From: Flavobacterium sp. ENC
GTDB taxonomy: Bacteria; Bacteroidota; Bacteroidia; Flavobacteriales; Flavobacteriaceae
Reading direction: 5' to 3'
Assembly: GCF_020991415.1 (NCBI RefSeq)
Contig: NZ_JAJMOY010000002.1
Location: forward strand, 62,001 to 126,000
Length of the DNA stretch: 64,000 nucleotides
Part shown: in pieces, positions 7,442-16,720 of the stretch
Layout: the number at the start of each line of letters is the position of its first letter
Position numbering within the stretch: the stretch's first letter is position 1
Notes under the pieces: generated by a model
What the model was told of the DNA's origin: nothing
Databases searched by the model: none
The model's input: only the letters and a program-made list of their open reading frames with translations
Program-made: the position numbers and the translations under genes

Positions 7442-8650
7442 TTAATGGGTGTGCTCTCCACCGCCTTTTTGGGCGGATAAAAGGTAAAAAGCACCTTGTG
7501 TAACAATTTTGCTATTATCAGGGATTGAAGTTACAAATTTTATTTCGGTAAATCCCATATCAGTGGTACCGGGAATAACTTCGATGGCTTTAAAATGTAT
7601 TTCTTCGGCTTCTGCTGCAGATTCGGATTTCTTCTCTTTTTCATGCTGCTCGTTTTCTTCAATAAAAATAAAATATTTATCGCCGTTTTTTACAATAGCC
7701 GCTTTTGGAAGTGCCGGTACTGTCGCATTATTGAGATTGATATTGGCGGAAACGTACATTCCGGAGATCAGTCCTTTGGCATCGTCGGGATTTATTTTGG
7801 CGTGAACGGCAACGGTTTTGCTTTCATTGGAAAACGATTTATTGATACCGAATATTTTTCCTTTTATCGATTTATTCGATTGGTTGGTCAGTATAAAATC
7901 GACTTCCTGACCGATTGAAATAGAGCCCAGATCTTTTTCGTACACATTTAAATCCAGATGCATCTGACTGTTATCGGTGACTTCAAATAATGGAATTCCG
8001 GTCTCTGCAAATGCTCCTTTCGCAATATTAATCTTTCCGATGTAGCCATTGATGGGCGATACAATAGGAATCAGGGCGGTGTTGCTGCCAGGGCTGATGT
8101 GAAGGGCCTGTAATTTGTTTTTTGCGGCTTGTGCTTTGGCTCTTTCTACCGCTAATTTGGCTTTTACTTCCTGAAATGTTTTTCGTGGATTTACATTTTC
8201 ATCCGATAATGTTTTCTGGCGGTTGTACTCCAATTGCAAATACTCGATATTGGCTGTAGCCGATTTGTAATCTTCCAGCATTTCTACGACTTCCAGGTTC
8301 TGAATGGTCGCCAGCACTTTGCCTTTGTTGACATACGTTCCTTCGAGTACTAAAATGTCTTTCACAGTACCGCCAAGCAGTGTCGCAATTTTGGCAGAAT
8401 TCTGTGGTGGAACCGTCGTATAGCCATTGGCTTTAATAATAGTATTGAGGTTCCGGTTTTCGACACTTCCAAACTGAATACCAACTGTTTTAAATTGTAC
8501 GGCGGTTAAGCTTACTTCATTTTCTGATGCTTCTTCTTCGTGAATTTCTTCCGCTTTTTTTTCATTACAGGAAGTTAAAAACAGAATGAAAAAGGCAATA
8601 GGGAGGAGTAAGAGGGTGAAACGGGTTGTTGTATTTTTTATATTTCTCAT
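7442..8650 (-). CDS. czcB: RND efflux periplasmic adaptor (CzcB/CusB-type membrane-fusion protein)
   Basis: This 402-residue lipoprotein-type adaptor has an N-terminal hydrophobic signal ending FLTSC, so Cys28 is likely lipidated. A lipoyl/barrel-sandwich half (SAKIATLLGGTVKDILVLEG) and its partner (IVSPINGYIGKINIAKGAFAETG) flank an alpha-helical hairpin. Beta-barrel and C-terminal domains follow. Histidine- and acid-rich stretches (EEIHEEEA near the N-terminus and GGGEHTH at the C-terminus) suit metal handling. It links the inner-membrane RND pump to the outer-membrane channel. It sits 12 bp after the pump gene and 9 bp before the P-type ATPase gene, so all are probably one transcript. Confidence 0.9.
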   Translation of the reverse strand: MRNIKNTTTRFTLLLLPIAFFILFLTSCNEKKAEEIHEEEASENEVSLTAVQFKTVGIQFGSVENRNLNTIIKANGYTTVPPQNSAKIATLLGGTVKDILVLEGTYVNKGKVLATIQNLEVVEMLEDYKSATANIEYLQLEYNRQKTLSDENVNPRKTFQEVKAKLAVERAKAQAAKNKLQALHISPGSNTALIPIVSPINGYIGKINIAKGAFAETGIPLFEVTDNSQMHLDLNVYEKDLGSISIGQEVDFILTNQSNKSIKGKIFGINKSFSNESKTVAVHAKINPDDAKGLISGMYVSANINLNNATVPALPKAAIVKNGDKYFIFIEENEQHEKEKKSESAAEAEEIHFKAIEVIPGTTDMGFTEIKFVTSIPDNSKIVTQGAFYLLSAQKGGGEHTH

Positions 8651-8662
8651 TGATAATGGCGA

Positions 8663-11600
8663 TTAGTTATTGGAAATTGAAGGAAATTGCAATCGAATGG
8701 CGCTTTGATTGTACGTATGCAGCGTTTCGGCATATTGCTTTTTTATATCAATAGCCTGATTTAAAAAACTGATATACGTCCAATAGCTCATATCACCGTT
8801 GGCGTAGCTTTTCTGGGCTGTTGTAATAATTTGTTCCGCATATTGCAAACCTTCTTTTTGATAATAGGATAATCCTTTTTGTTGTTTTTGAAACTCATTT
8901 TGCAATTCTTCCATTTGCAGCTCCAGCGAGAATTTAGTTTTCTCCAACTCGAGTTCTGACTGGCTAATGTTTATGGCTGCTGCTTTGGCTTTAGCCGTAT
9001 TTACGCTGCCAAACAACGGAATCTGCAAACCCGCCGTAAAGCCCTGAAACAACGATTTGGTATCAATGGTTTGCGCAAAATAGCCCAAACCTACCTTAGG
9101 TGTTCGCTGTGCTTTGTACACATTTGCTTCTTTCTGATAGACCGAAATTTGTTGCTGGTGATAGTCAGCTACTAAGTTTTCGACTTTAGAGGTATTAGAA
9201 TCTTTTGTCACTGTAAATTGCGAAGCCGCCGCAGCATCAGGAACAATGTTTTCCCTGGTCTGAACAAAATACTGCAGCTGTTTTTGATAGATAGCCAGAT
9301 CGTATTCCAATTGCTCTTTTTGGGTTTCAATTTCCTTCACTTTGGCCTTTGCACTAATGACTTCGATATTCCCGCTTTCACCGGTCTTAAAACGAAGCTC
9401 GGCATTTTTTAAAAACAAAGCATAAACCTCCAGCAATTCAGTATTTAGTTTTTGAATGGAAAGACCGTAGCCATATTGATAATAGGCTAATGTAACGGCT
9501 TTTTCAATTTCATATTCAGACATGGCTTTTCGCTTTTCGGCCAGTTTGACGAGCTCTTCCTGCAATTGCCTATTGGCCCTGGTAATTTTTCCAACGGGGA
9601 AATATTGCTGTACCGAAACGTTACTGTCATAATCAGCACTATTGAACTGTCCGCCCTGATATTGTACCTGCAAAGGATCTGCCTGAAATGCGGTCTTTTT
9701 AAGGATGGTTTGTTTCTCAATTTCTTTATCGGCAATTTTTAAATTGAGACTATTGGATTTTGCCATTTCCACCGCTTTTTCCAATGAAACAGGCTGACTG
9801 GTTTGGGCAAAAGAGAAACTGCTTATTAGCAATAGAATAAGCGTTATGGCGGGTTTTGTCATCTTTGATTTGATTTTAATTCTTTTTTCGGATAATAAAT
9901 AGAGGATGGGCAAAACAATCAGCGTCAGGAAAGTTGCTGAAAACAAGCCGCCAATGACAACCGTAGCCAGTGGTTTCTGCACTTCGGCACCACCGCTTGT
10001 GGATAAAGCCATGGGCAGGAAGCCCAAAGAAGCCACAGCCGCTGTCATTAAAACCGGGCGTAATCTGGTTTTTGTCCCTGTTAAAACGCGTTCCAGCGGA
10101 TTGTCAATGCCTTCTGATTTTAGCTGGTTGAAATATGAAATCAAAACAATCCCGTTAAGCACTGCAATTCCAAACAGTGCGATAAAGCCAATTCCGGCCG
10201 AGATACTGAAAGGCATTCCCCGCAGCCACAAAGCAAATACCCCTCCAATAGCTGAAAGTGGAATCGCGGTAAAAATTAATGCTGCCTGTTTGATGCTTTT
10301 GAAAGTGAAGTACAGCAGCACTAAAATTAAGCTCAGGGCAATCGGCAAAGCAATAGAAAGCCGTTTATTGGCTTCGATAAGATTTTCGAACTGGCCTCCG
10401 TAGGTCACATAATAGCCTGCAGGAAGCTCGAATTTTTTGTCCAGTTTTTGCTGAATTTCCTCCACCACGCTTTTTACATCACGTCCGCGGACATTTAACC
10501 CAATAGTAATTCGGCGTTTTCCGTCTTCACGGCTTACCTGCACGGGACCCTGCTCATAATCGATAGTGGCCACCTGCGAAAGAGGTACCTGCTGTCCATT
10601 GGGTAATGGAATAAACAAATTACTAACATCATTAATATCATTTCGGTTTTCCTTGTTCATCCGAACGACAATATCAAATCTTTTACTTTCTTCATAGATT
10701 TTACCGGCCGCTTCTCCCGCAAATGAGGAGCGTATGATTTTATTTAAATCTTCTATGTTTAAACCGTACAGCGCAATTTTATCGTAATCGTACTTTATGG
10801 TAATCTGCGGCAATCCGGTTACTTTGTCAGCTTTTAAATCACCAACGCCTTCAATTGAATTTATTTTCTGAATGAGTTCACTGGCTTTTCTTTCGAGAAC
10901 ATCCAGATTGTCGCCAAATATCTTAATAGCGATATCACTTCGGCTGCCGGTCATTAATTCGTTAAATCGCATCTGGATGGGTTGTGAAACTTCAATATTG
11001 GCACCCGGAATTTTTTCCATTTCGGCTTTCATCAGATGGGCCAGATCTTCCCAGTTGTCAGCACTTGTCCATTCTTTTTTGTCTTTCAGGACAATAATTA
11101 AATCGCCGCTTTCTATGGGCATCGGATCGGTTGGGATTTCCCCGCTTCCGATTTTAGTGACAATGGTTTTAATTTCCGGAAATTTTGCTTTCAGCATTTT
11201 TTCATATGCGGTTGTCGTTTTGATCATTTGGGACAGAGAACTTCCGGTCATAATGGTCGCATTGATAGACAAATCCCCTTCTTCTATGGTTGGAATAAAT
11301 TCGCCACCCATATTTTGAAAAATGATAATTGCGAAAAGAAATAAAGACAAGGCAATTCCTAAAACTACTTTTTTAAAATGCAGGGTTTTTTCTAAAAACG
11401 GAGTGTATATTTTCTCCAGCCAGGCCATCATACGGTCACTGAAATTGCTTTTATGTTCCGGATTTTTAGATAGAAATAAGGCACTCATCATCGGCACATA
11501 AGTGAGCGAAAGGACAAAGGCACCCATTACGGCAAAACCAACTGTCATGGCCATTGGCTTAAACATTTTTCCTTCGGTTCCCACCAGGGCGAGAATCGGA

Positions 11601-12979
11601 AGGTAGACAATCAGGATAATGATTTCTCCAAATGCGGCACTGTTTCGTATTTTGGAAGCGGAAGCATATACTTCCTCATCCATTTCAGGCTGCGTTAATT
11701 TCGTTTTCTTTTTTAGTTTTTGCAGGTGATGCATGGTAGCTTCAACGATAATGACAGCACCGTCGACGATGATTCCGAAGTCGATGGCTCCCAGGCTCAT
11801 TAAGTTTCCGCTTACGCCAAAGGCATTCATTAATATGACGGCAAAAAGCATGGCGAGTGGAATGACAGAAGCCACAATCAATCCCGCACGAAGATTTCCC
11901 AAAAATAAAATCAGGACAAAAATTACGATTAAAGCCCCTTCAAGCAGGTTTTTGGTCACCGTTCCGATGGCATTATCGACCAGTTTGCTTCTGTCAATAA
12001 AGGCTTCGGCCACAACACCTTCGGGCAACATTTTGTTGATCTGGATCATTTTTTCTTTCACACGTTCCACAACGGCTTTCGAATTTTCTCCTTTCAGCAT
12101 TAGGGTTAAACCACCCACAATTTCTCCTTTTCCGTCTTTGGTTGTGGCCCCGAAGCGAATGGCATTTCCGGCTTGTACGGTGGCGACATCACGAATTAAA
12201 ATGGGGGTATCGTTTCGGTTTTTAACAACGATGTTGCCAATATCCTTAATTCCGGAAGCCATACCGACACCTCGGATGAAATAAGCAAATTCATCTTTTT
12301 CGATATAAGCCCCGCCAGTGTTCTGGTTGTTTTTTTCGAGGGCATCAAAGATTTCCGTAATGGTTACTCCGGAGCTGTTTAGGCGGTTGGGATCAACGGC
12401 GATTTCGTATTGTTTGACACTTCCGCCCCAGGTACTGACTTCGGCAACACCTTTTACGCCCTGTAACTGAGGCACAATGATCCAGTCCTGAATCGTTCTT
12501 AAACTGGTGGCATTGTATTTGTTTTCGTAGCCTTTTTTGGCATAAACGTCATATTGGTAGATTTCGCCTAAACCGGTTGTAATTGGAGCCAGTTCCGGCG
12601 TTCCGGCGTATTTTGGAATGTTTTCTTCTGCTTGTTTTAACCGCTGAAAAACTTGTTCGCGAGCCCAGTATGTATCGGCATTTTCTTCAAAAACAACCGT
12701 AACAACCGACAATCCAAAACGGGATATACTTCGGAGTTCGATTACTTTTGGAATCGTTTTTACGGCCTGTTCCAGCGGATACGTGATTAATTGTTCGACT
12801 TCCTGACTCGCCAGTGTTGGCGCCGTAGTGATAATCTGCACCTGATTGTTGGTAATATCAGGAAGGGCGTCTAACGGTAAATTTTTAAGCGAATAACTTC
12901 CCCAGGCGATCAGAATCAGGGTAAGTAAGAGTATAATGAATTTGTTCTTTATACTGAATTGTATAATTTTATCGAGCAT
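8663..12979 (-). CDS. czcA: CzcA/CusA-type heavy-metal RND permease fused to a TolC/CzcC-like outer-membrane factor
   Basis: One 1438-residue frame joins two efflux parts. Residues 1-1039 form an HAE1/HME-type RND pump with the proton-relay set Asp400, Asp406 and Glu413 in DFGIIVDGAVIIVEA and the usual two six-helix blocks and porter loops. From Met1040 a signal-peptide-like stretch (MTKPAITLILLL...SFAQ) opens a ~399-residue outer-membrane-efflux-protein domain (SLEKAVEMAKSNSLNL, long coiled-coil helices, ending near YNQSAIRLQFPS). There is no stop between them. Such fused CzcA proteins are known in Bacteroidota. Met1040 could also serve as an internal start or be reached by cleavage. Substrate is inferred as divalent metals. 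Confidence 0.9.
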   Translation of the reverse strand: MLDKIIQFSIKNKFIILLLTLILIAWGSYSLKNLPLDALPDITNNQVQIITTAPTLASQEVEQLITYPLEQAVKTIPKVIELRSISRFGLSVVTVVFEENADTYWAREQVFQRLKQAEENIPKYAGTPELAPITTGLGEIYQYDVYAKKGYENKYNATSLRTIQDWIIVPQLQGVKGVAEVSTWGGSVKQYEIAVDPNRLNSSGVTITEIFDALEKNNQNTGGAYIEKDEFAYFIRGVGMASGIKDIGNIVVKNRNDTPILIRDVATVQAGNAIRFGATTKDGKGEIVGGLTLMLKGENSKAVVERVKEKMIQINKMLPEGVVAEAFIDRSKLVDNAIGTVTKNLLEGALIVIFVLILFLGNLRAGLIVASVIPLAMLFAVILMNAFGVSGNLMSLGAIDFGIIVDGAVIIVEATMHHLQKLKKKTKLTQPEMDEEVYASASKIRNSAAFGEIIILIVYLPILALVGTEGKMFKPMAMTVGFAVMGAFVLSLTYVPMMSALFLSKNPEHKSNFSDRMMAWLEKIYTPFLEKTLHFKKVVLGIALSLFLFAIIIFQNMGGEFIPTIEEGDLSINATIMTGSSLSQMIKTTTAYEKMLKAKFPEIKTIVTKIGSGEIPTDPMPIESGDLIIVLKDKKEWTSADNWEDLAHLMKAEMEKIPGANIEVSQPIQMRFNELMTGSRSDIAIKIFGDNLDVLERKASELIQKINSIEGVGDLKADKVTGLPQITIKYDYDKIALYGLNIEDLNKIIRSSFAGEAAGKIYEESKRFDIVVRMNKENRNDINDVSNLFIPLPNGQQVPLSQVATIDYEQGPVQVSREDGKRRITIGLNVRGRDVKSVVEEIQQKLDKKFELPAGYYVTYGGQFENLIEANKRLSIALPIALSLILVLLYFTFKSIKQAALIFTAIPLSAIGGVFALWLRGMPFSISAGIGFIALFGIAVLNGIVLISYFNQLKSEGIDNPLERVLTGTKTRLRPVLMTAAVASLGFLPMALSTSGGAEVQKPLATVVIGGLFSATFLTLIVLPILYLLSEKRIKIKSKMTKPAITLILLLISSFSFAQTSQPVSLEKAVEMAKSNSLNLKIADKEIEKQTILKKTAFQADPLQVQYQGGQFNSADYDSNVSVQQYFPVGKITRANRQLQEELVKLAEKRKAMSEYEIEKAVTLAYYQYGYGLSIQKLNTELLEVYALFLKNAELRFKTGESGNIEVISAKAKVKEIETQKEQLEYDLAIYQKQLQYFVQTRENIVPDAAAASQFTVTKDSNTSKVENLVADYHQQQISVYQKEANVYKAQRTPKVGLGYFAQTIDTKSLFQGFTAGLQIPLFGSVNTAKAKAAAINISQSELELEKTKFSLELQMEELQNEFQKQQKGLSYYQKEGLQYAEQIITTAQKSYANGDMSYWTYISFLNQAIDIKKQYAETLHTYNQSAIRLQFPSISNN

Positions 12980-13028
12980 TTTTCGGATATAATGAATGAG
13001 AAATCAGACGGATTACGCCTGTTTATTT

Positions 13029-13067
13029 GTGGTAAATCCACAACATCTTGACCCGAAATTACTCGGG
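13029..13067. promoter_or_regulatory. Two adjacent small hairpins between the first two efflux-operon genes
   Basis: TGTGG-TAAAT-CCACA (13029-13043) and CCCGA-AATTAC-TCGGG (13052-13067) form perfect 5-bp stems in the 93-bp gap between the small Cys-rich protein gene and the pump gene. Neither is followed by a T-run on the minus strand, so they are not typical terminators. They may process or stabilise the mRNA. Confidence 0.4.
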
Positions 13068-13072
13068 CTTCA

Positions 13073-13399
13073 TTATACTATTTGGGGCGGCTGCCAGATA
13101 CTTCCGTAAAAATTAGAAGTAAAAACGGAGTGGTAAGAAGATAAAGGCTTTTTGATAAGAGGAGTGCTTTCGTCAAAAGACCATGCAATAACCGGAGTGG
13201 TGTTGAGGACTTGTGCGGCACAACAATTACAAGTACAGAAAGGAGGGCAAAGGTCCGACTCCTTATCGTGAGAGGTACTTTCAGTTTGCGATACCATTTC
13301 GTTGGTATGTGCTATTGAATCGCTCTGCAGCGAATCTGCACAGGGCAAAGACGACAGCACGATTAAATAAACTGATAATATGATGTTAATCCATTTCAC
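13073..13399 (-). CDS. Small exported Cys-rich protein of the metal-efflux operon
   Basis: This 108-residue protein starts with a signal peptide (MKWINIILSVYLIVLSSLP) and has a cysteine cluster CPPFCTCNCC around residues 71-80. It resembles a small Bacteroidota family often found at the head of CzcA/CusA operons; I believe this is DUF6660, but I could not check that. The cysteine cluster and preceding His/Asp-rich part could bind metal in the periplasm. It is the first gene of the minus-strand efflux operon, 93 bp before the pump gene. Confidence 0.65.
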   Translation of the reverse strand: MKWINIILSVYLIVLSSLPCADSLQSDSIAHTNEMVSQTESTSHDKESDLCPPFCTCNCCAAQVLNTTPVIAWSFDESTPLIKKPLSSYHSVFTSNFYGSIWQPPQIV

Positions 13400-13476
13400 G
13401 GGAGTAAAGATAAGGATAAATGGTTTATGTTAAAATTATAATATTCTTAATTTTTATGATGAGGATTCTTCTTCAG

Positions 13477-14574
13477 TTAAATCAGTTCAAAACGCAGCGG
13501 TTCGCTTTCCGTTCCGTTTATGATAATCGACAATTCATGAATTCCCGTATGAAAAACGCGGGTGGTAATGAGCCTGAAAGACTGGTTTCGTTCGACTTTT
13601 ACCAATTGCTCCGGCTGATAGCTTTTCTCGCTTATTTTGAAGACTTTTTTGGCCAGATGGCCTTTTGCTTTCTTGTAATACACAGCATATTCCAAACGGA
13701 CTGTTTTAGGTTCCTTGTTGAGATTTCTTAAATGAAACTGAAACTGTAAAGCGTCCCCGGTCTTTACCACCGGCGTTTTAATTTCAAAAGCGGATAGTTC
13801 AATATTTGAGCTTTCCAGTCCATAATGACTCAGGATTTCGGGATGTCCCTGTTTCAGTAAAGTTCTGCAGCCATGTTTGATAATTGCGTCTGTTTCTTTG
13901 CTAAAGCCTTTCCATTGCGCTGCAATTTCCAGAACGATCTGAGGATTGTCTTTGGCAATATCATTCAGATTATTGGCAACACTTCGGCGTACATATTCGG
14001 AGGGGTCGTTTTTAAGATTTTCCAAGATAGGCAGGATAGAAGCAGGGTCTTTTTTTAAGTAGGGAATTGCCATTGCCCACGGTAATCTCGGGCGGCTTCC
14101 CTCGCTGGCCAGTCGGCGCACATGATGGTTTTCGTGCCGCGACCATTTTACCATTTCTTCGATCATTTTTTCTTTATATTTTAAAATGAAAGGGCGGACG
14201 GCAAATTCACAGCTGATAAACTGAGTAATCGATACAAAGGCTTTCGCCGAGGTTTTGAAGTCGTCCAGACCGTACATTTCAATATAATCAGCAAAGAAAA
14301 TAAACGCCAGGTTTCCTTCTGTAAATTGATTCTTTTTCAGGTTTTCAATGATTTGATCGATTAACGAAACCGCTTCCGGAAAATTCTCAGGCATGAACTG
14401 GTGCAAAACAACGGTGGTATGTTTCATTCGGTCTTTCCATTCTTTTTCGGCAAAATCACCTTCATAAATAGTATCGATAAATTTTTGTTTCTGAAATGCC
14501 GGATGTACTTCTGCTGCCGCCTGACTGAACTTTTCGTAAAAAGCAACCGAATAAATATCTTTAATTAATCCCAT
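13477..14574 (-). CDS. DNA alkylation repair protein (AlkC/AlkD HEAT-repeat family) with C-terminal beta domain
   Basis: AlkC/AlkD proteins are DNA glycosylases that remove alkylated bases such as 3-methyladenine using a HEAT-repeat scaffold without flipping the base. Helical repeats fill about residues 1-245, with VKWSRHENHHVRRLASEGSR and SEYVRRSVANNLNDIAKD as the clearest repeat segments. After residue 250 the chain becomes beta-rich (LSAFEIKTPVVKTGDALQFQ and onward), which resembles the Ig-like domain known on part of the AlkC family; plain AlkD proteins end near 230 residues. The longer frame starts at TTG (14598); the ATG at 14574 (MGLIKDIY) is preferred, giving 365 residues. Confidence 0.8.
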   Translation of the reverse strand: MGLIKDIYSVAFYEKFSQAAAEVHPAFQKQKFIDTIYEGDFAEKEWKDRMKHTTVVLHQFMPENFPEAVSLIDQIIENLKKNQFTEGNLAFIFFADYIEMYGLDDFKTSAKAFVSITQFISCEFAVRPFILKYKEKMIEEMVKWSRHENHHVRRLASEGSRPRLPWAMAIPYLKKDPASILPILENLKNDPSEYVRRSVANNLNDIAKDNPQIVLEIAAQWKGFSKETDAIIKHGCRTLLKQGHPEILSHYGLESSNIELSAFEIKTPVVKTGDALQFQFHLRNLNKEPKTVRLEYAVYYKKAKGHLAKKVFKISEKSYQPEQLVKVERNQSFRLITTRVFHTGIHELSIIINGTESEPLRFELI

Positions 14575-14763
14575 GGTTTTGTTTTGAATGAACCTCAAAG
14601 ATATTTAATGTTCTTAACCCGCAGTGAACAAAGAAGAAAAAAATTAAACTGGTAAGAGCGTATTAAAAATTAAGCTTTCTTCTTAATGAAAATCAGTTGG
14701 TTAGTGGTGAAAAAAAAGGAGTATTTGAGGTGTTGAAAAAACTTTTCACCTTCGTTCAGCTTT

Positions 14764-14791
14764 CAAATCCACAAAATATATCCTACTTTAG
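14764..14791 (+). promoter_or_regulatory. Weak candidate promoter for nadC
   Basis: TTTC (14761-14764), 19 nt of spacer and TACTTTAG (14784-14791) resemble TTTG / TAnnTTTG with one mismatch in each element. It would start transcription about 16 nt before the nadC ATG. The rest of the 14599-14812 gap shows nothing else. Confidence 0.3.
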
Positions 14792-14812
14792 CATCTTATA
14801 AAATTCTAAAAA

Positions 14813-15670
14813 ATGATTAGCCAATTACAATTTCAGACGGAATTACAACTATTGATTAGCAATGCGATTAGAGAAGATGTCGGGACAGGCGATTACAGTT
14901 CGTTGGCCTGTATTCCTGAAACGGCGCATGGTCAGGCTAAGTTATTGGTAAAAGACCAGGGCATAATTGCAGGTGTGGCGCTTGCAAAAATGATTTTTGA
15001 ATATGTAGATCCTGCTCTAAAAGTTAAAACATTTATAGAAGACGGTACACACGTAGAATACGGTGACGTTGTTTTTGAAGTTTCAGGCAGCTCCCAGTCT
15101 ATCCTGAAAGCAGAGAGAGTTGTTTTGAATACGATGCAGCGTATGTCTGCTATTGCAACTAAAACAAACCAGTACGTGCAGCTTTTAGAAGGAACGGGTG
15201 CCAAAATATTGGATACGCGTAAAACAACGCCCAATTTCAGGGCTGCTGAAAAATGGGCGGTGAAAATAGGCGGCGGTGAAAATCATCGTTTTGCACTTTA
15301 TGATATGGTGATGCTAAAAGACAATCATATTGATTTTGCAGGCGGAATCACGCTTGCCATCAGGAAAACAAAAGATTATCTGAAAGCTAAAAATTTAGAT
15401 TTGAAGATTATCGTTGAAGCCAGAAATTTAGATGAAATCCGTGAAATTCTGCTCAGCGACGGTGTTCACAGAATCCTGATTGACAACTTCAATTACGAAG
15501 ACACTAAAACAGCCGTACAATTAATCGGCACTAAATGCCAGACGGAATCTTCCGGAAATATCAACGAAAAAACGATTCGTGAATATGCTTTATGCGGCGT
15601 GAATTATATTTCATCCGGCGCTTTGACGCATTCCGTTTACAACATGGATTTGAGTTTGAAGGCGTTTTAA
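14813..15670 (+). CDS. nadC: Nicotinate-nucleotide pyrophosphorylase (carboxylating)
   Basis: NadC converts quinolinate and phosphoribosyl pyrophosphate to nicotinate mononucleotide, releasing CO2, in NAD synthesis. The 285-residue length is typical. Active-site blocks are visible: ERVVLNTMQRMS from residue 101, LDTRKTTP (Arg136, Lys137) at 133-140, KIGGGENHRFALYDMVMLKDNH from 151 to 172 with Lys169, and EARNLDE and LIDN later in the barrel. The start at 14813 (MISQLQFQ) fits the N-terminal helix. It is probably read separately from the downstream yihY gene, since a low-complexity repeat spacer lies between them. Confidence 0.95.
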   Translation: MISQLQFQTELQLLISNAIREDVGTGDYSSLACIPETAHGQAKLLVKDQGIIAGVALAKMIFEYVDPALKVKTFIEDGTHVEYGDVVFEVSGSSQSILKAERVVLNTMQRMSAIATKTNQYVQLLEGTGAKILDTRKTTPNFRAAEKWAVKIGGGENHRFALYDMVMLKDNHIDFAGGITLAIRKTKDYLKAKNLDLKIIVEARNLDEIREILLSDGVHRILIDNFNYEDTKTAVQLIGTKCQTESSGNINEKTIREYALCGVNYISSGALTHSVYNMDLSLKAF

Positions 15671-15795
15671 GGAGTTATGAGTATGGGCTATGAGTTACGG
15701 CTTGTGAGTTTAAATCTAAATCTAAATCTAAAGTCTCTATTCTAAGAATCCAAAAATCTAAGAATCCAAAAATCTAAAAATCTAAAATAATAACT
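15671..15795. repeat. Low-complexity intergenic repeat (AAATCTA/AGAATCCAAAA words)
   Basis: The 125-bp gap between nadC and yihY holds reiterated AAATCTA units (from about 15711), then AAGAATCCAAAAATCT twice and AAAATCTA again up to the yihY start. It is purine-rich with no reading frame. A related reversed-orientation stretch lies at 59985-60085. Confidence 0.7.
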
Positions 15796-16719
15796 ATGTC
15801 TAAAGAAATAGAAGACCGGATCGATAAAATTCCGGTATTACGTTCTGTGGTTGGGATTTTTAAGAGAATAAAATTGCCGTGGTTAGAGGGGTTTTCGTTA
15901 TACGATTTGCTTGAATTGTACACTTTAGGAATTCTGGAAGGCGCTTTTTCCTATCACGCCAGTGCAGTTTCATTCAGCTTTTTTATGGCACTGTTTCCTT
16001 TTGCGTTATTTATTTTAAACTTAATACCCTTTATTCCAATTGAAGGATTCCAGGCCGATTTTTTGCAGTTTGTGCAGCAGGGTGTTCCTCCCAACACCTA
16101 TGATGCCATCAGTAAAATTATCAGCGATATTTTAAATAACAGTCACTCCGGCTTATTGTCTTCGGGGTTTTTGCTTTCTATTTTTTTGATGGCAAATGGT
16201 ATTAACGGAATTTTAAGTGGTTTCGAATCGTCAAAACATGTGTTTGACAAACGAGGTTTTTTCAGTCAGTATTTAGTAGCACTGGCCATTTCACTTCTAA
16301 TGACCATTATTCTGTTTGTAACAGTGGCTACAATTGTTGTTTTTGAGGTTTTTATTCAGAAAACAATTATTCAGGATGTGCTGAGTGACCGCATTCCGCT
16401 TATTATTTTGGGACGTTATGCGTTTGTTATTTTGATGATTCTTATAACATCTTCAATATTATTGCGTTATGGTACAAGACAGTACAATAAAGTGCCTTTT
16501 ATCAGCATTGGATCTGTTTTTACGACGGTCCTAATTGTTATATCTTCGTTCTTTTTTGGGATTTGGGTTATAAAATTCTCAAAATATAACGAACTTTATG
16601 GTTCAATTGGGACATTATTAATTCTAATGTTTTATATTTGGATAAACTGTATGATACTGCTTTTGGGGTTTGAACTCAATGCTACTATCAGAAAATTAAA
16701 ACAAAAAAAAATAAAATAG
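15796..16719 (+). CDS. YihY/BrkB-family inner-membrane protein
   Basis: This 307-residue protein has about six transmembrane helices and the family's signature early segment, YHASAVSFSFFMALFPFALFILNLIP, followed by a glycine-rich loop with FLMANGINGILSGFE. YihY/BrkB proteins were once called ribonuclease BN by mistake; their transport or envelope role is unsettled. The C-terminus ends in a lysine-rich cytoplasmic tail. The DUF2147 gene starts 1 bp after its stop, so the two are translated from one mRNA. Confidence 0.9.
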   Translation: MSKEIEDRIDKIPVLRSVVGIFKRIKLPWLEGFSLYDLLELYTLGILEGAFSYHASAVSFSFFMALFPFALFILNLIPFIPIEGFQADFLQFVQQGVPPNTYDAISKIISDILNNSHSGLLSSGFLLSIFLMANGINGILSGFESSKHVFDKRGFFSQYLVALAISLLMTIILFVTVATIVVFEVFIQKTIIQDVLSDRIPLIILGRYAFVILMILITSSILLRYGTRQYNKVPFISIGSVFTTVLIVISSFFFGIWVIKFSKYNELYGSIGTLLILMFYIWINCMILLLGFELNATIRKLKQKKIK

Positions 16720-16720
16720 T

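Noticed and set aside
9906..12284. Several long antisense frames across the RND pump gene
   Set aside because: They are shadows of the coding strand: the pump frame has strong motifs and the antisense frames have none.
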